Notes under the pieces: model-generated
Seen by the model: only the letters and a program-made list of their open reading frames with translations
Database searches by the model: none
Told to the model about the DNA's origin: nothing
Source: Trinickia symbiotica
GTDB taxonomy: Bacteria > Pseudomonadota > Gammaproteobacteria > Burkholderiales > Burkholderiaceae
DNA: 64,000 nt
Direction: 5' to 3'
NCBI RefSeq assembly: GCF_002934455.1
Contig: NZ_PTIR01000006.1
Location: 62,001 to 126,000, forward strand
Position numbers and translations under genes: made by a program
Part shown: piece by piece, positions 43,224 to 52,491 of the stretch
Layout of the letters: each line of letters begins with the position of its first letter
Position numbering within the stretch: the stretch's first letter is position 1

Positions 43224-45488
43224 TTACGGCAATTTCCACCAGCGGGGCAACAGACGCCGCACTTCGGGCCGGCGGTAGCGATCGTCGATCAGATGAAGCA
43301 CGCCTACGTCATTTTCGCTGCGCACCACGCGCCCCGCGGCCTGAACGACCTTTTGGAGCCCTGGGTACAGATAGGCGTAGTCGTAGCCGCGGCCGAATCG
43401 GGCTTCCATGGCGAGCCGCATTTGTTCGTTGACCTCGTTCACTTGCGGAAGGCCCAACGTGGCGATGAACGCGCCGATCAGACGCTCGCCGACGAGGTCG
43501 ATCCCTTCAGAAAACGCGCCGCCCAGCACGGCAAGGCCGATGCACGAATCCGTGGCGCGAAAGCGTGCGAGGAACGCGTCGCGCGCCGCCTCATCAATGC
43601 CCGGCGCTTGTCTACATATCGGCAGATGCGGGTGCCGCGTGCGAATCAGCGCGCAGAGGCGATCGAGATAATCGAAGCTGCTGAGGAAACCTAAATAGTT
43701 TCCGGGGCGAGCCGCGTATTGCTCGGCAATCAGATCGGCGATCGGCTCGAGCGATCGCTCGCGGTCCCGCCAGCGCGTCGACACATGGCCCGCTACGTGG
43801 ACGGCGAGCTGCTCGGATCGGAATGGGCCTTCGATGTCGAGCCATGCCGTCGTGTCGGGCAAGCCGAGCATGTCGCGGTAGAAGTGTTGCGGGTTGAGCG
43901 TGCCCGAGAATATGACCGTCGCATGCGCCGTGGCGTGCCGCGCGGCGAGGAATGGCGCCGGAATGACGTTGCGCACGCATAGCGTCGAGGTCCTTCGTGC
44001 GCGACCACGCGCAATATATTCGACCGATGTCGCATCGAACAGAGAATGATCGTCGAACTGCTCCGCGAGTGCGACGAAATGCGTTGTATCGAAGAAGAAT
44101 TGCAGCAGCGGCTCTTCGATCGGGACCGACGCTTCTCCGAGTTGCTCGCTGACCAGGCCAATGAACTTCTGCGCGGCGTTGAGCAGCGTCTTCGGTATCT
44201 CGTCGTAGACCTGGTAGGCGACTTCTTGCATACGAGCGAGCGCGTTCCATTCGCGCTGCAATCGTTGGAGTGATCTTTTCAAACCCGCGGGCGCCGCTTT
44301 GATCGCTTTGCGCAAGGCGCTTTGATCGAGCGAGGCCGTGTACATTTTGCGCGCGCGCTCGAGCAGGTTATGTGCTTCGTCGACGAGCACGGCGATGCGC
44401 CATTGGTTCATCCGCGCCAGCGCATGCAGCAATGCGCTGCTGTCGTAGTAATAGTTGTAGTCGCCTATGACGACATCGCTCCACCGCACCAGTTCCTGCG
44501 CGAGGTAGTAGGGGCACACCTCGTGCGCGAGTGCGGTTTCGCGCACCGCCGCCCGGTCGAGGCGCCGCGTGGCGAGCGCTGCGCGGCGGGCCGCGCCGAG
44601 ACGATCGTAAAAGCCGCGCGCGAGCGGACATGATTCGCCGTGACAGGCTTTGTCCGGGTGCTCGCATGCCTTGTCGCGTGCCGTGAGCTCGAGCGTCCGA
44701 AGCGGCAGCCCGCCTTTTTCCGCGCCAAGTGCATCGATCGCCTCGAGCGCAAGCGCACGGCCCGGCGTCTTCGCCGTGAGAAAGAAGACACGTTCGACGC
44801 GGTCTTCCCCGCAGGCCTTCAGCGCGGGGAACAGCGTCGCAAGCGTTTTGCCGATGCCGGTCGGCGCTTGCGCCATCAGCGTCCTGCCGTCGCGCGCGGC
44901 ACGGTAGACGGCCACGGCAAGCTCGCGTTGGCCCGTGCGAAACGTACGATACGGAAAGGCAAGGGCGCTCAAGGCCGCGTTGCGCGCGCGGGCGTGGGCT
45001 TGCTCTTGAACGGCCCAGTCGAGAAATCGCTCGCATTGCTCGACGAAGAACGTTTCGAGCTCGGTTGCATCGTATGTTCGAGTGAGCGCCGTTTCCTTTC
45101 GCGTCGAGACATCGAAGTAGATGAGGGCGACATGCAGCTGCGACAGTTCGCGCGCTCGGCACAACAAATGCCCGTAGACAAGCGCTTGTGCCCAGTGCAG
45201 CGCACGGTGATTGTCCGGCATCGCGTCGAGATCGCCGCGGTACGTTTTGATCTCCTCGAGTCGATTGTCGGCCGGGTCATAACCGTCCGCTCTGCCGCGC
45301 ACAGTCAGTTCTCGATGCGTGCCGGTCAAGGTAATTTCGGATTCGTAACGAGGCCCACGTCGTGCGGTGACCACCGCATGCCCCTCGATTCCTTCGAGCG
45401 CCGTGGGAGCGGGTGTGAAGCGCAGATCGAGATCGCCGCGCTTGGCCGTGAATTCGCAAAGCATGCGGACGGCGACAACGTAGCTCAT
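43224..45488 (-). CDS. Nuclease-helicase: PD-(D/E)XK domain fused to DinG/XPD-type helicase
   Basis: A 754-aa fusion. Residues 60-110 carry a RecB/Cas4-like nuclease pattern: GRAD (Asp68), EIK (Glu79, Lys81) and Q-x3-Y (101-105). An XPD-like superfamily 2 helicase follows with Walker A APTGIGKT (208-215). Four cysteines at 275, 282, 287 and 325 probably hold an Fe-S cluster. The DEAH box is at 370-373, then SGTL in the second motor and QAAGRVVRSENDVG near the C terminus. Such helicases unwind 5'-3' at replication or repair structures. Its start overlaps the FAN1-like gene stop by four bases, so the pair is one operon under the LexA-box promoter at 47.2 kb. Confidence 0.88.
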   Translation of the reverse strand: MSYVVAVRMLCEFTAKRGDLDLRFTPAPTALEGIEGHAVVTARRGPRYESEITLTGTHRELTVRGRADGYDPADNRLEEIKTYRGDLDAMPDNHRALHWAQALVYGHLLCRARELSQLHVALIYFDVSTRKETALTRTYDATELETFFVEQCERFLDWAVQEQAHARARNAALSALAFPYRTFRTGQRELAVAVYRAARDGRTLMAQAPTGIGKTLATLFPALKACGEDRVERVFFLTAKTPGRALALEAIDALGAEKGGLPLRTLELTARDKACEHPDKACHGESCPLARGFYDRLGAARRAALATRRLDRAAVRETALAHEVCPYYLAQELVRWSDVVIGDYNYYYDSSALLHALARMNQWRIAVLVDEAHNLLERARKMYTASLDQSALRKAIKAAPAGLKRSLQRLQREWNALARMQEVAYQVYDEIPKTLLNAAQKFIGLVSEQLGEASVPIEEPLLQFFFDTTHFVALAEQFDDHSLFDATSVEYIARGRARRTSTLCVRNVIPAPFLAARHATAHATVIFSGTLNPQHFYRDMLGLPDTTAWLDIEGPFRSEQLAVHVAGHVSTRWRDRERSLEPIADLIAEQYAARPGNYLGFLSSFDYLDRLCALIRTRHPHLPICRQAPGIDEAARDAFLARFRATDSCIGLAVLGGAFSEGIDLVGERLIGAFIATLGLPQVNEVNEQMRLAMEARFGRGYDYAYLYPGLQKVVQAAGRVVRSENDVGVLHLIDDRYRRPEVRRLLPRWWKLP

Positions 45489-47158
45489 GCCGACGCTTCC
45501 GTCTCTTCGGCCTCGTGCCAGCGCACATCGACGACACGCACGGGAATGCCGTTACGCGCGCAGTATTGGAGCCAGCGGCTTTGATTGTCCTGCAGCCGGT
45601 CGCCGGGACCCTTCACTTCGATCAGCTCGTAGCGGCGCTCGCGAGGCCAGAAACGGACAAGATCGGGCAGGCCGGAGCGGTTTTCGCGAATGTCGTCGAG
45701 CAACCGCGTGAACCACAGCTTCAGGTGCGCGGCTGGCAGACAATCGAGCGCCGTTTCCAATAGCTCAGGGGTGAGGACGCCCCAGAAGACGAACGGCGAT
45801 TGCAGCCCCGCTTTGCATTCGAAGTGACCGACGATCGTTTGCCGATAGGTGCCGTTGTCGAGCTGCGCGAGGCAATGAGCGAACTCGCGTGCGCGGCGCA
45901 CAGAGAAGTCAGGGGCGTGCAAATCGGCGGGGCCGCGCTGGAACGGATGGAAGAACGCGCCGGAGACCGGCGCGAATACGGCTTCCCAGCAAAGGAGCCC
46001 GAACAGCGAGTTGATCAGTGCGTTTTCGACGTAGTAGACCGGCGCATGCGGCGCGTCGAGATGATCGCGCACCGCGTATTCGACGGCGAACGATTCCCGA
46101 GGGCGGGCGAGCGTCAACAGCTCGCGTGGAACGACCGAGGCGCGCTCCGCGCGCAAGGCCGGAAGTTGCAAGCGCCGCCGCAGCCGCGGCAACAGTCTCG
46201 CGACGCGCTGGCTCTCGGCTTCGTTTTCCGGGGAGAGCTCAGCCTCCGAGGCAAGCGTCAATGCATCGCCGAACCGATCGCAAAGCTCAAGCACGCGCAT
46301 GCGGCGGTGGCGAGCGCCGGGCCAAGTGCAACGCTCGTAGACCGTCAGCGCGAAATCCCATTCGTGCCGTTGTTCGGCGCATTGGCCGATGCGAAACAAA
46401 AGCTGTGCTCGACGCGTCTCGAGCCACGCATTGTCGATCTTGATCGACATTGCCGCCCCGAAGATGGACTCGAGCGAATCGACGTCTTCAGCGGCATCGA
46501 GCGCTTCTCGGCAGGCATGCAGAGCGAGCCAGGCGTCGACGTCGGCCCGTTGCCGGAACGCCCGCGCCGAAGAGGCGATCGATACCTTCTCGTATTGGTA
46601 GACACCGAGATCCGCCAGCACGAACTCGGACCAGTCTTGATGCAGATTGCCGAAGAACAGGAGCTTCAGCCGATCGGCGAGCGGTGCGATGCAGACATGG
46701 AGCACCTGATCCGGCGTATCGGCATCCCAATCAACGAGACGCCTTGCGTCCGTGTGCCTCGCGCGTAGAAGGTCGAGCCAATCGGACTTGCGCGCCGACT
46801 TCGAGATGTCCGCGTCACTGAAGATCCGCTGCAATTCGGAACGCGTTGACAGTGCGAAGAGCTCTTCGATCGTCAGCGGCGGATCGGGATCGACCCAGCC
46901 GAGGACCGTGAGAGGAGCGGCGGCTGCGACGGGGCAACCGACCTCTTCGTACGTCAGGCGGCTCGTGCGAAAGAGCATGCCCTTGCGCATCAGCATGCGA
47001 ACGAGCAGTGCGCGCGAGTTCAGCGGAAGGCGAGGGAATTCGGCGAGAAAGGCGCGCTCGCTCGCGTCGAGCAGGTCGTCGTAGCGTTGCCCCAGCCACG
47101 CCAGCGCGCGTTCGAAGTTATGCAGGTAATAGAGCGGGGACGGAACGTCGGTAAGCAC
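45485..47158 (-). CDS. FAN1-like VRR-NUC nuclease
   Basis: A 557-aa protein, close to the length of the Pseudomonas FAN1 homologue. The N-terminal and middle parts are helical (winged-helix, SAP-like and TPR-like segments). The C-terminal VRR-NUC domain has GLPDLVRF (Pro498-Asp499) and LIEVKGPGD (Glu514-Lys516), the metal-binding core, then DNQSRWLQYC. FAN1 is a structure-specific 5' flap nuclease for interstrand cross-link repair. Translation starts at a GTG 16 bases downstream of a LexA box. The next gene, a nuclease-helicase, overlaps by four bases. No strong ribosome-binding site is seen. Confidence 0.88.
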   Translation of the reverse strand: MLTDVPSPLYYLHNFERALAWLGQRYDDLLDASERAFLAEFPRLPLNSRALLVRMLMRKGMLFRTSRLTYEEVGCPVAAAAPLTVLGWVDPDPPLTIEELFALSTRSELQRIFSDADISKSARKSDWLDLLRARHTDARRLVDWDADTPDQVLHVCIAPLADRLKLLFFGNLHQDWSEFVLADLGVYQYEKVSIASSARAFRQRADVDAWLALHACREALDAAEDVDSLESIFGAAMSIKIDNAWLETRRAQLLFRIGQCAEQRHEWDFALTVYERCTWPGARHRRMRVLELCDRFGDALTLASEAELSPENEAESQRVARLLPRLRRRLQLPALRAERASVVPRELLTLARPRESFAVEYAVRDHLDAPHAPVYYVENALINSLFGLLCWEAVFAPVSGAFFHPFQRGPADLHAPDFSVRRAREFAHCLAQLDNGTYRQTIVGHFECKAGLQSPFVFWGVLTPELLETALDCLPAAHLKLWFTRLLDDIRENRSGLPDLVRFWPRERRYELIEVKGPGDRLQDNQSRWLQYCARNGIPVRVVDVRWHEAEETEASA

Positions 47159-47173
47159 GGGCGGAACGGAAGC

Positions 47174-47189
47174 CTGTATATTTGTACAG
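47174..47189. promoter_or_regulatory. LexA (SOS) box upstream of the FAN1-helicase operon
   Basis: CTGTATATTTGTACAG fits the proteobacterial LexA consensus CTGT-N8-ACAG exactly in its arms, with an AT-rich centre, and is flanked by further matching bases (GC...GC). It lies directly downstream of the predicted -10 box and 16 bases before the GTG start of the nuclease gene, a classic repressor position. Confidence 0.85.
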
Positions 47190-47191
47190 GC

Positions 47192-47219
47192 ATAATAGCA
47201 AAGTCGGCGGTCTATCCAA
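47192..47219 (-). promoter_or_regulatory. Promoter of the FAN1-helicase operon
   Basis: On the minus strand TTGGAT (47214-47219) and TATTAT (47192-47197) are separated by 16 bases. The expected start point falls inside the LexA box at 47174-47189. Confidence 0.65.
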
Positions 47220-47296
47220 GGTCGAACCGACGAAATTTGCCATGCGCCGCTCGGCCCGCTTCCAAGCTCAGGGCCAAGTTCGCCAGGCGCCCGCGG

Positions 47297-47617
47297 TTAC
47301 GCGAGCATTTCGATGCCGTGTTTCCGGACGATCTGCAGAAGCTTGGCTGCCATTCCACTCGGATGTTTCGCGCCCGTCTCCCACTTTTGAACGGTCGAAA
47401 GACTCGTGTTTAGGTAACGAGCGAATACTGGCTGGCTCACCCTTGCGTTCTTGCGGATGTTGGCAACGTCCTGGGCACTGAATTCCGGCGTATCGGCGAT
47501 GCAGAGTTCGTCGTATTCGCGCATGGTCTTCTTGTCGATTACCCTTGCGCGGTGCAGGCCCGCAGCGGCGCTATGGATTGCCTCGTCCAGGTCGCTTTTG
47601 TACCGTGGTTTAGCCAT
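47297..47617 (-). CDS. HTH antitoxin/regulator of a RelE-type toxin pair
   Basis: A 106-aa protein with a C-terminal Cro/C1-type helix-turn-helix (ANIRKNARVSQPVFARYLNTSLSTVQKWETGAKHPSGMAAKLLQIV). The N-terminal part is polar and probably binds the toxin. The start overlaps the toxin gene stop by eight bases, giving toxin-first order as in higBA. The resemblance is to NadS/HigA-like antitoxins. The gene is small, intact and typical of the partner that neutralises the toxin and represses the operon. Confidence 0.85.
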   Translation of the reverse strand: MAKPRYKSDLDEAIHSAAAGLHRARVIDKKTMREYDELCIADTPEFSAQDVANIRKNARVSQPVFARYLNTSLSTVQKWETGAKHPSGMAAKLLQIVRKHGIEMLA

Positions 47618-47984
47618 CGCTGAAAATTTCCTCTAGTTCCTTGTATCGGACCAACGTATCGATGTCGGCTCGATTCATCTTGCCGTAGTCCTTCGCGAGC
47701 TTCTTGAGTCTCGCCAGCTGACTGTCGTCTATGTTCTCCATATCCTGCTTCGCAAACAGGAATACGAAAATCCAGACTGTGCCGACCTTGCTGATAACGA
47801 TGCTTCGCTGCCGGTTGTCGTCGAGCCGCTTTTTCCAGACGTTGCCGCCAAGATCGTTTCCTTTTCCCTCCGCGAGATCAGAAGCTGCACGCCACAACGC
47901 TTGATTCGAAAGTCTGGATTTCTTCGCTGACTTGGCGAATGCCTTCGTCTTGAATACCCGTATCTTCTTCCTGAACTTCGTCAT
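47610..47984 (-). CDS. RelE-family toxin
   Basis: A 124-aa basic protein with the pattern of the RelE group found next to NadS/HigA-like antitoxins: RVFKTKAFAKSAKKSRLSNQALWRAASDLAEG, then DLGGNVWKKRLDD, WIFVFLFAKQDMENI and LKKLAKDY. Such toxins inhibit translation by mRNA cleavage on the ribosome in studied cases. ATG 47984 is used; a GTG two codons earlier is possible. Lower GC than its neighbours and isolation from any functional context suggest acquisition by transfer. Confidence 0.82.
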   Translation of the reverse strand: MTKFRKKIRVFKTKAFAKSAKKSRLSNQALWRAASDLAEGKGNDLGGNVWKKRLDDNRQRSIVISKVGTVWIFVFLFAKQDMENIDDSQLARLKKLAKDYGKMNRADIDTLVRYKELEEIFSDG

Positions 47985-48351
47985 CTTCACATGGATCGAG
48001 GATTGAAATATAGCACTGGGTGCAAGCTTTTTCTAGCGTGCAGATCGCGTCGAAAAAGCGGACCTAGAAGTGCCACCCTCGAAGCAGTGTCAAGGACGAT
48101 TCGGCGAAGGAGTTGCGCATCGCGTCATATTCGGACGTTCGACCGTCATCGGCCGCGAGCCTCAAGCAGCAAACGGTGGCCCTCGGCATTTGCGCGTTGC
48201 CGTCGACATTGCAACGATGAGCGATGGTCGGACCCCAACACGGTCGTGAGGAAGCGCGGCGCCGCGCTGCTTTTCGTTGGCAGCGGGGCGCCGGCCACGT
48301 CGTGCCACGTGCACGGCCATCTCAGACGTGGGGTGGGCAGGTGCCCGACGA
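47985..48351. other. Intergenic region between the toxin gene and uxuA
   Basis: This 367-base spacer contains the presumed promoter of the toxin-antitoxin pair and the 3' flank of the uronate operon. I find no palindromic operator or terminator that stands out. The plus-strand open frame 47991-48365 is Arg/Ser-rich in a way typical of non-coding GC-rich frames and has no ribosome-binding site. Confidence 0.4.
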
Positions 48352-49398
48352 TCAGGCCCGGTTAGCCTTTTCCAACCCTTCCCAGAGTCCGTTCAGATAA
48401 ACGGCGCCGAGCGCGCGATCAAAAAGTCCGTAGCCCGCGCGCCCCGTCTCGCCCCAGATCATCCGGCCGTGGTCGGGTCTCGCATAGCCCTCGAACCTGA
48501 TTTCGAAGTAGGCCTTGACGATCTCGGCCATATCGAGCGACCCGTCGGCTGAGCGATGCGAAGTCTCGTAAAAGTCGCCCTCCGCATTGGTTCGCACGTT
48601 CCTCAAGTGGGCGAAATGGATGCGGCCGCGCGCGCCAAACTCGCGCACGAGCGCGGGAATATCGTTGCGCGGGTCGGCGCCGAGCGAACCCGAGCAGAGC
48701 GTCAGCCCGTTCGCGGGATCGTCGACGACCGACAGCAGGCGCTCGAGGTCGTCGCGATTCTTCACGATGCGAGGGAGGCCGAAGATCGAACGCGGCGGAT
48801 CGTCGGGGTGCATCGCCATCCGAATGCCACAGTCTTTGGCGATAGGAACGATGGCGCGCAGGAAGTACTCGAGGTTGGCCCAGAGCTCCGATTCATCGAG
48901 CGTTTCATACTCGTGCAACAGCGCTTTCAGCTCGTCGGGACGATAGCTCGTATCCCAGCCGGGCAGCGCGATGCCTTTCGAGACGTCGAGCGCTTCGATG
49001 GCGTCGGCATCGAACGCGAGCGTCGTCGAGCCGTCGGGCAGGCGCATTTCGAGCGACGTGCGCGTCCAGTCGAAGACGGGCATGAAGTTGTAGCAGACGA
49101 CCTTCACCTCGCAGGCCGCGAGGTTGCGCAGCGTCTGTCCGTAGTTCGCGATCAGCGCATCGCGCGTGGCCTTGCCGAGCTTGATGTCCTCATGCACAGG
49201 CACGCTTTCGATCACTTCGAGCTTCAGCCCGTGCGCCTCGACTTTTTCCTTCAGCGCGCGGATCTTGTCGAGCGGCCAGACATCGCCGACGGGCACGTCG
49301 TAGATCGCCGACACGATTCCGTACATGCCCGGGATTTGGCGAATATAGGCGAGCGGGACCGGATCGTTGTCGCCATACCAGCGGAAGGTCATCTTCAT
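48352..49398 (-). CDS. uxuA: Mannonate dehydratase
   Basis: A 348-aa UxuA. It begins [25 protein letters not shown] and has the metal-site region [16 protein letters not shown] with its His and Asp residues, [12 protein letters not shown] and HFAHLRNV. It dehydrates D-mannonate to 2-keto-3-deoxygluconate (KDG), the glucuronate/fructuronate branch. It is the last gene of a five-gene minus-strand operon, 116 bases after the altronate dehydratase. Slightly shorter than E. coli UxuA, as in other TIM-barrel relatives. Key residues are present. Confidence 0.93.
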   Translation of the reverse strand: MKMTFRWYGDNDPVPLAYIRQIPGMYGIVSAIYDVPVGDVWPLDKIRALKEKVEAHGLKLEVIESVPVHEDIKLGKATRDALIANYGQTLRNLAACEVKVVCYNFMPVFDWTRTSLEMRLPDGSTTLAFDADAIEALDVSKGIALPGWDTSYRPDELKALLHEYETLDESELWANLEYFLRAIVPIAKDCGIRMAMHPDDPPRSIFGLPRIVKNRDDLERLLSVVDDPANGLTLCSGSLGADPRNDIPALVREFGARGRIHFAHLRNVRTNAEGDFYETSHRSADGSLDMAEIVKAYFEIRFEGYARPDHGRMIWGETGRAGYGLFDRALGAVYLNGLWEGLEKANRA

Positions 49399-49514
49399 GA
49401 TTCGTTCGGTGTCCTATCTATTGACCGGCAAATGCGTGCCGCGTGCGCGACGATGCGACAACGCGACCGGGGCCGGGGTCGGGCTTGCGTCGCCGCGTCA
49501 GCCTTACGCACCGC

Positions 49515-51074
49515 TTAGGTAATGACGCCGACCTGCCAGGGTACGAACTCGCTTTGGCCGTATCCATGCAATTCGCTCTTCGAGCGCGTGCCGGAAGCGC
49601 AGTCGAGCATCATGCGGAAGATCGCCTCGCCGAGCTCGTTGATGGTCGCGGTGCCGTCGATCACGCCCCCGCAGTTGATGTCCATGTCGTCTTGCTGACG
49701 CTCCCAAAGCGCCGTATTCGTCGCGAGCTTCAGCGACGGCGACGGCGCGCAGCCGTACGCGGAACCGCGGCCCGTCGTGAAGCAGATCAGATTGGCGCCC
49801 GACGCGACCTGTCCCGTCGCCGATACTGGGTCGTAGCCGGGCGAATCCATGAACACGAATCCCTTCGCGTCGATCCGTTGCGCATACTCATAGACCGCGA
49901 CGAGATTCGTCGTTCCGCCTTTCGCCACGGCGCCGAGCGATTTTTCGAGGATCGTCGTGAGGCCGCCCACCTTGTTGCCGGCTGAGGGATTGTTGTCCAT
50001 CGCCGCGCCGTTGCGCGCGCAATAGTCTTGCCACCAACCGATGCGTGCGAGCAGATTCTCGCCGACTTCGCGGCTCACGGCGCGACGCGTCAGCAGGTGC
50101 TCGGCGCCATAGACTTCCGGCGTCTCTGAAAGGATGGCGGTCCCGCCGTGCCGAACGAGCCGATCGACGGCCGCGCCGAGCGCCGGGTTGGCCGAAATGC
50201 CCGAATAGCCGTCGGACCCGCCGCATTGAAGCCCCACGACGAGATGTGAAGCCGGCACCGGCTCTCGCTTCACGCGATTCGCTTCGGGCAGCATTTCGCG
50301 GACCATCGCAATGCCGCGCTCGATCGTCTTGCGCGTGCCGCCGCTGTCCTGAATCGTGAACGTCCGCAAACGCATGTCGGTCTCGGTCAGCCCGCCCGAT
50401 TCAAGTATGCCGCCGATCTGGTTCGTCTCGCAGCCGAGGCCGACGAACAGCACGGAAGCGAAGTTCGCGTGGACCGCGTAGCCGGCCAGCGTGCGGCGCA
50501 GGATCGCGATGCCTTCGCCTTGCATGTCGATGCCGCAGCCGAGACCATGCGTCAGCGCGACGACGCCGTCGACGTTGGGGAAATCCGCTAGCGCTTCGGG
50601 ATGGACGTCGCGCCGGAAATAATCGGCGATGGCGCGCGCGACAGTCGCCGAACAGTTCACGCTCGTCAGCACGCCGATGTAATTGCGCGTGGCGACGCGG
50701 CCGTCCGCTCGTCTGATGCCCATGAAGGTGGCCGGGTCGGCGACGTAGTCCGTCGGATGCGTATCGATCCCGAACGCGTGCTCGCGCTCGAACTCGGCCA
50801 TGCCGAGGTTGTGAACGTGCACGTGCTGGCCGCGCGCGATGTCCTCGCGGGCGACGCCTATGATCTGGTTGTAGCGCTTCACGGGCTCGCCTTTGGCGAT
50901 CGCCCGCGTCGCGATCTTGTGCCCGGGCGGGACGAGGCCCGTGACCACGAGATCCTCGGCATCGAGACGGGTCCCCGAGACGAGTTGACGCGTGGCAATG
51001 ACGACGTCGTCGTTCGGATGAAGGCGGATGACCGCATGCGCGGCCGATGTCCGGGTGGGAGCTGAAGTCGACAT
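49515..51074 (-). CDS. uxaA: Altronate dehydratase
   Basis: A 519-aa UxaA-type enzyme. The N-terminal SAF domain (about 10-95) and the larger C-terminal catalytic domain contain GYVRADGRVATRNYIGVL-like sequence (here GIRRADGRVATRNYIGV), LTHGLGCGIDMQG and GLQCGGSDGYSGISANPALG. It converts D-altronate to KDG, the galacturonate/tagaturonate branch. ATG 51074 is supported by AGAAGG upstream. It lies between the MFS transporter and uxuA in the operon, so both dehydratase branches are made together. Confidence 0.93.
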   Translation of the reverse strand: MSTSAPTRTSAAHAVIRLHPNDDVVIATRQLVSGTRLDAEDLVVTGLVPPGHKIATRAIAKGEPVKRYNQIIGVAREDIARGQHVHVHNLGMAEFEREHAFGIDTHPTDYVADPATFMGIRRADGRVATRNYIGVLTSVNCSATVARAIADYFRRDVHPEALADFPNVDGVVALTHGLGCGIDMQGEGIAILRRTLAGYAVHANFASVLFVGLGCETNQIGGILESGGLTETDMRLRTFTIQDSGGTRKTIERGIAMVREMLPEANRVKREPVPASHLVVGLQCGGSDGYSGISANPALGAAVDRLVRHGGTAILSETPEVYGAEHLLTRRAVSREVGENLLARIGWWQDYCARNGAAMDNNPSAGNKVGGLTTILEKSLGAVAKGGTTNLVAVYEYAQRIDAKGFVFMDSPGYDPVSATGQVASGANLICFTTGRGSAYGCAPSPSLKLATNTALWERQQDDMDINCGGVIDGTATINELGEAIFRMMLDCASGTRSKSELHGYGQSEFVPWQVGVIT

Positions 51075-51107
51075 GTCGGGCCTTCTCAAACAGGGTGAAA
51101 CGATCGA

Positions 51108-52409
51108 TCAGATCGGCGTGCGTGCACCGGTCCGCATCTCGCTGCGCTCGCGCTCGAGCGAGAGCGGCTCGATCCGGCCAACGATTACCAGATAGCTGAA
51201 CGCGCCGAGAAAGCAGAAGCCCCCCGCGACGACGAGCGGAATCGTGAACGAGCCCTTCGTCATGGCGACCATGAAGCCGGTGAACGTCGTGATAACGATG
51301 CCGGCCAGATTCGACGCGAAGTTCTGGATGCCGCCGATCGAGGCGACGTGACGCAGCGTAGGCGCGACGTCGCCGGGCAGCGACCAGATGCTCGCGGCGG
51401 CGAACGCGAGACTGCCGTACGAAATGCCGAAGAACGCCAGCATCAGATAGACATTCGATGTGAACGCGGACAACGTGATGACTGACGACATCAGCATGCC
51501 GCCCACCATGCAGGTCTTGCGCGCGGCAGTCAGCGAGAGACCGCGGCGATAGAGCGCGTCGGAGACGAGCCCGCCGATCCAGCCGCCCGGAATCGCGATC
51601 AGCGCGGGAATCATGCCGAGCGTGCCGAGCGACTTCAGCGAAAAGCCGCGCGTCTGCACGAGATAGGTCGGAAACCAGGTGATGAAGAAGTAAATGACGA
51701 AGTTCAGGCAGAAGAAGCCCAGCATCATGCCCCAGAGGGTGCGATGGCGAAAGAGCGACGACCACGTCACGTTGTTCGCTTCGTCGCCGTCGCTGGCGCC
51801 GGCCGCGCGCGGCGCATGAACGACGTCGTGCTCGCCCGTCATGTCGCCGTGCGCCGGGCTGCGATAGATGATAAGCCAGCCCACGATCCAGACGGCGCCG
51901 AGCAAACCGGTGATGACAAAGGCGGCTTTCCATCCGAGCGTGCCGATGATGAGGGCGACGACGGGGATCGACAATGCGGAGCCGACTCGCGAGCCGCTAT
52001 CGAAGATGCTGGTCGCGAGCGCGCGCTCCTGAGGCTTGAACCACTGGCTCACGAGCTTGGCGCAAGAAGGATAGGCGCCGGCTTCGCCGACGCCGAGCAG
52101 CAGCCGGCAGCCGAACATCGACGCCACGCTCGACACGCCTGCCGTCGCGGCCGTGAAAAGGGACCACCAGCCGACCGCGAGCGGCAGCGCGATGCGCGCG
52201 CCGACGCGATCGACGAACCAGCCGAACGGCATCTGCATGAAGGCGTAGGTCCAGAAGAAACCGCTCAGAATGAGGCCCATTTGCGCCGGACCGATGCCGA
52301 GCGCCTTTTCGATCTGGGGGGCCGCGACCGCGAGATTGGCGCGATCGATGTAATTGACGGCGAGCGCGAGAAAGCATAGAAAAACAACGACCCAACGCAT
52401 CTTTCTCAT
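51108..52409 (-). CDS. MFS transporter, anion:cation symporter family (hexuronate/aldonate type)
   Basis: A 433-aa major facilitator with 12 helices. The ACS-family start RWVVVFLCFLALAVNYIDRANLAVAAPQIEKALG and the motif GWFVDRVGARIALP match ExuT/GudP/LgoT relatives, which import hexuronates or aldonates with protons. AAGGAG eight to nine bases before the ATG supports the start. It is the third gene in the uronate operon, and the substrate is presumably that of the neighbouring enzymes. Confidence 0.88.
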   Translation of the reverse strand: MRKMRWVVVFLCFLALAVNYIDRANLAVAAPQIEKALGIGPAQMGLILSGFFWTYAFMQMPFGWFVDRVGARIALPLAVGWWSLFTAATAGVSSVASMFGCRLLLGVGEAGAYPSCAKLVSQWFKPQERALATSIFDSGSRVGSALSIPVVALIIGTLGWKAAFVITGLLGAVWIVGWLIIYRSPAHGDMTGEHDVVHAPRAAGASDGDEANNVTWSSLFRHRTLWGMMLGFFCLNFVIYFFITWFPTYLVQTRGFSLKSLGTLGMIPALIAIPGGWIGGLVSDALYRRGLSLTAARKTCMVGGMLMSSVITLSAFTSNVYLMLAFFGISYGSLAFAAASIWSLPGDVAPTLRHVASIGGIQNFASNLAGIVITTFTGFMVAMTKGSFTIPLVVAGGFCFLGAFSYLVIVGRIEPLSLERERSEMRTGARTPI

Positions 52410-52491
52410 CTGATAGTCTCCTTAAGTAGGGCATCTGTCACGCGAAACCGGCGGCTCGCCGCGATGCCTCGTAAGTGAACCTGCAACTGCG

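Noticed and set aside
43993-46768. Long plus-strand frames over the helicase and FAN1-like genes
   Set aside because: Antisense shadows; the minus-strand proteins have complete catalytic motifs.
47991-48365. 124-codon plus-strand ORF between the toxin gene and uxuA
   Set aside because: Arg/Ser-rich composition, no ribosome-binding site and no resemblance to a protein family.
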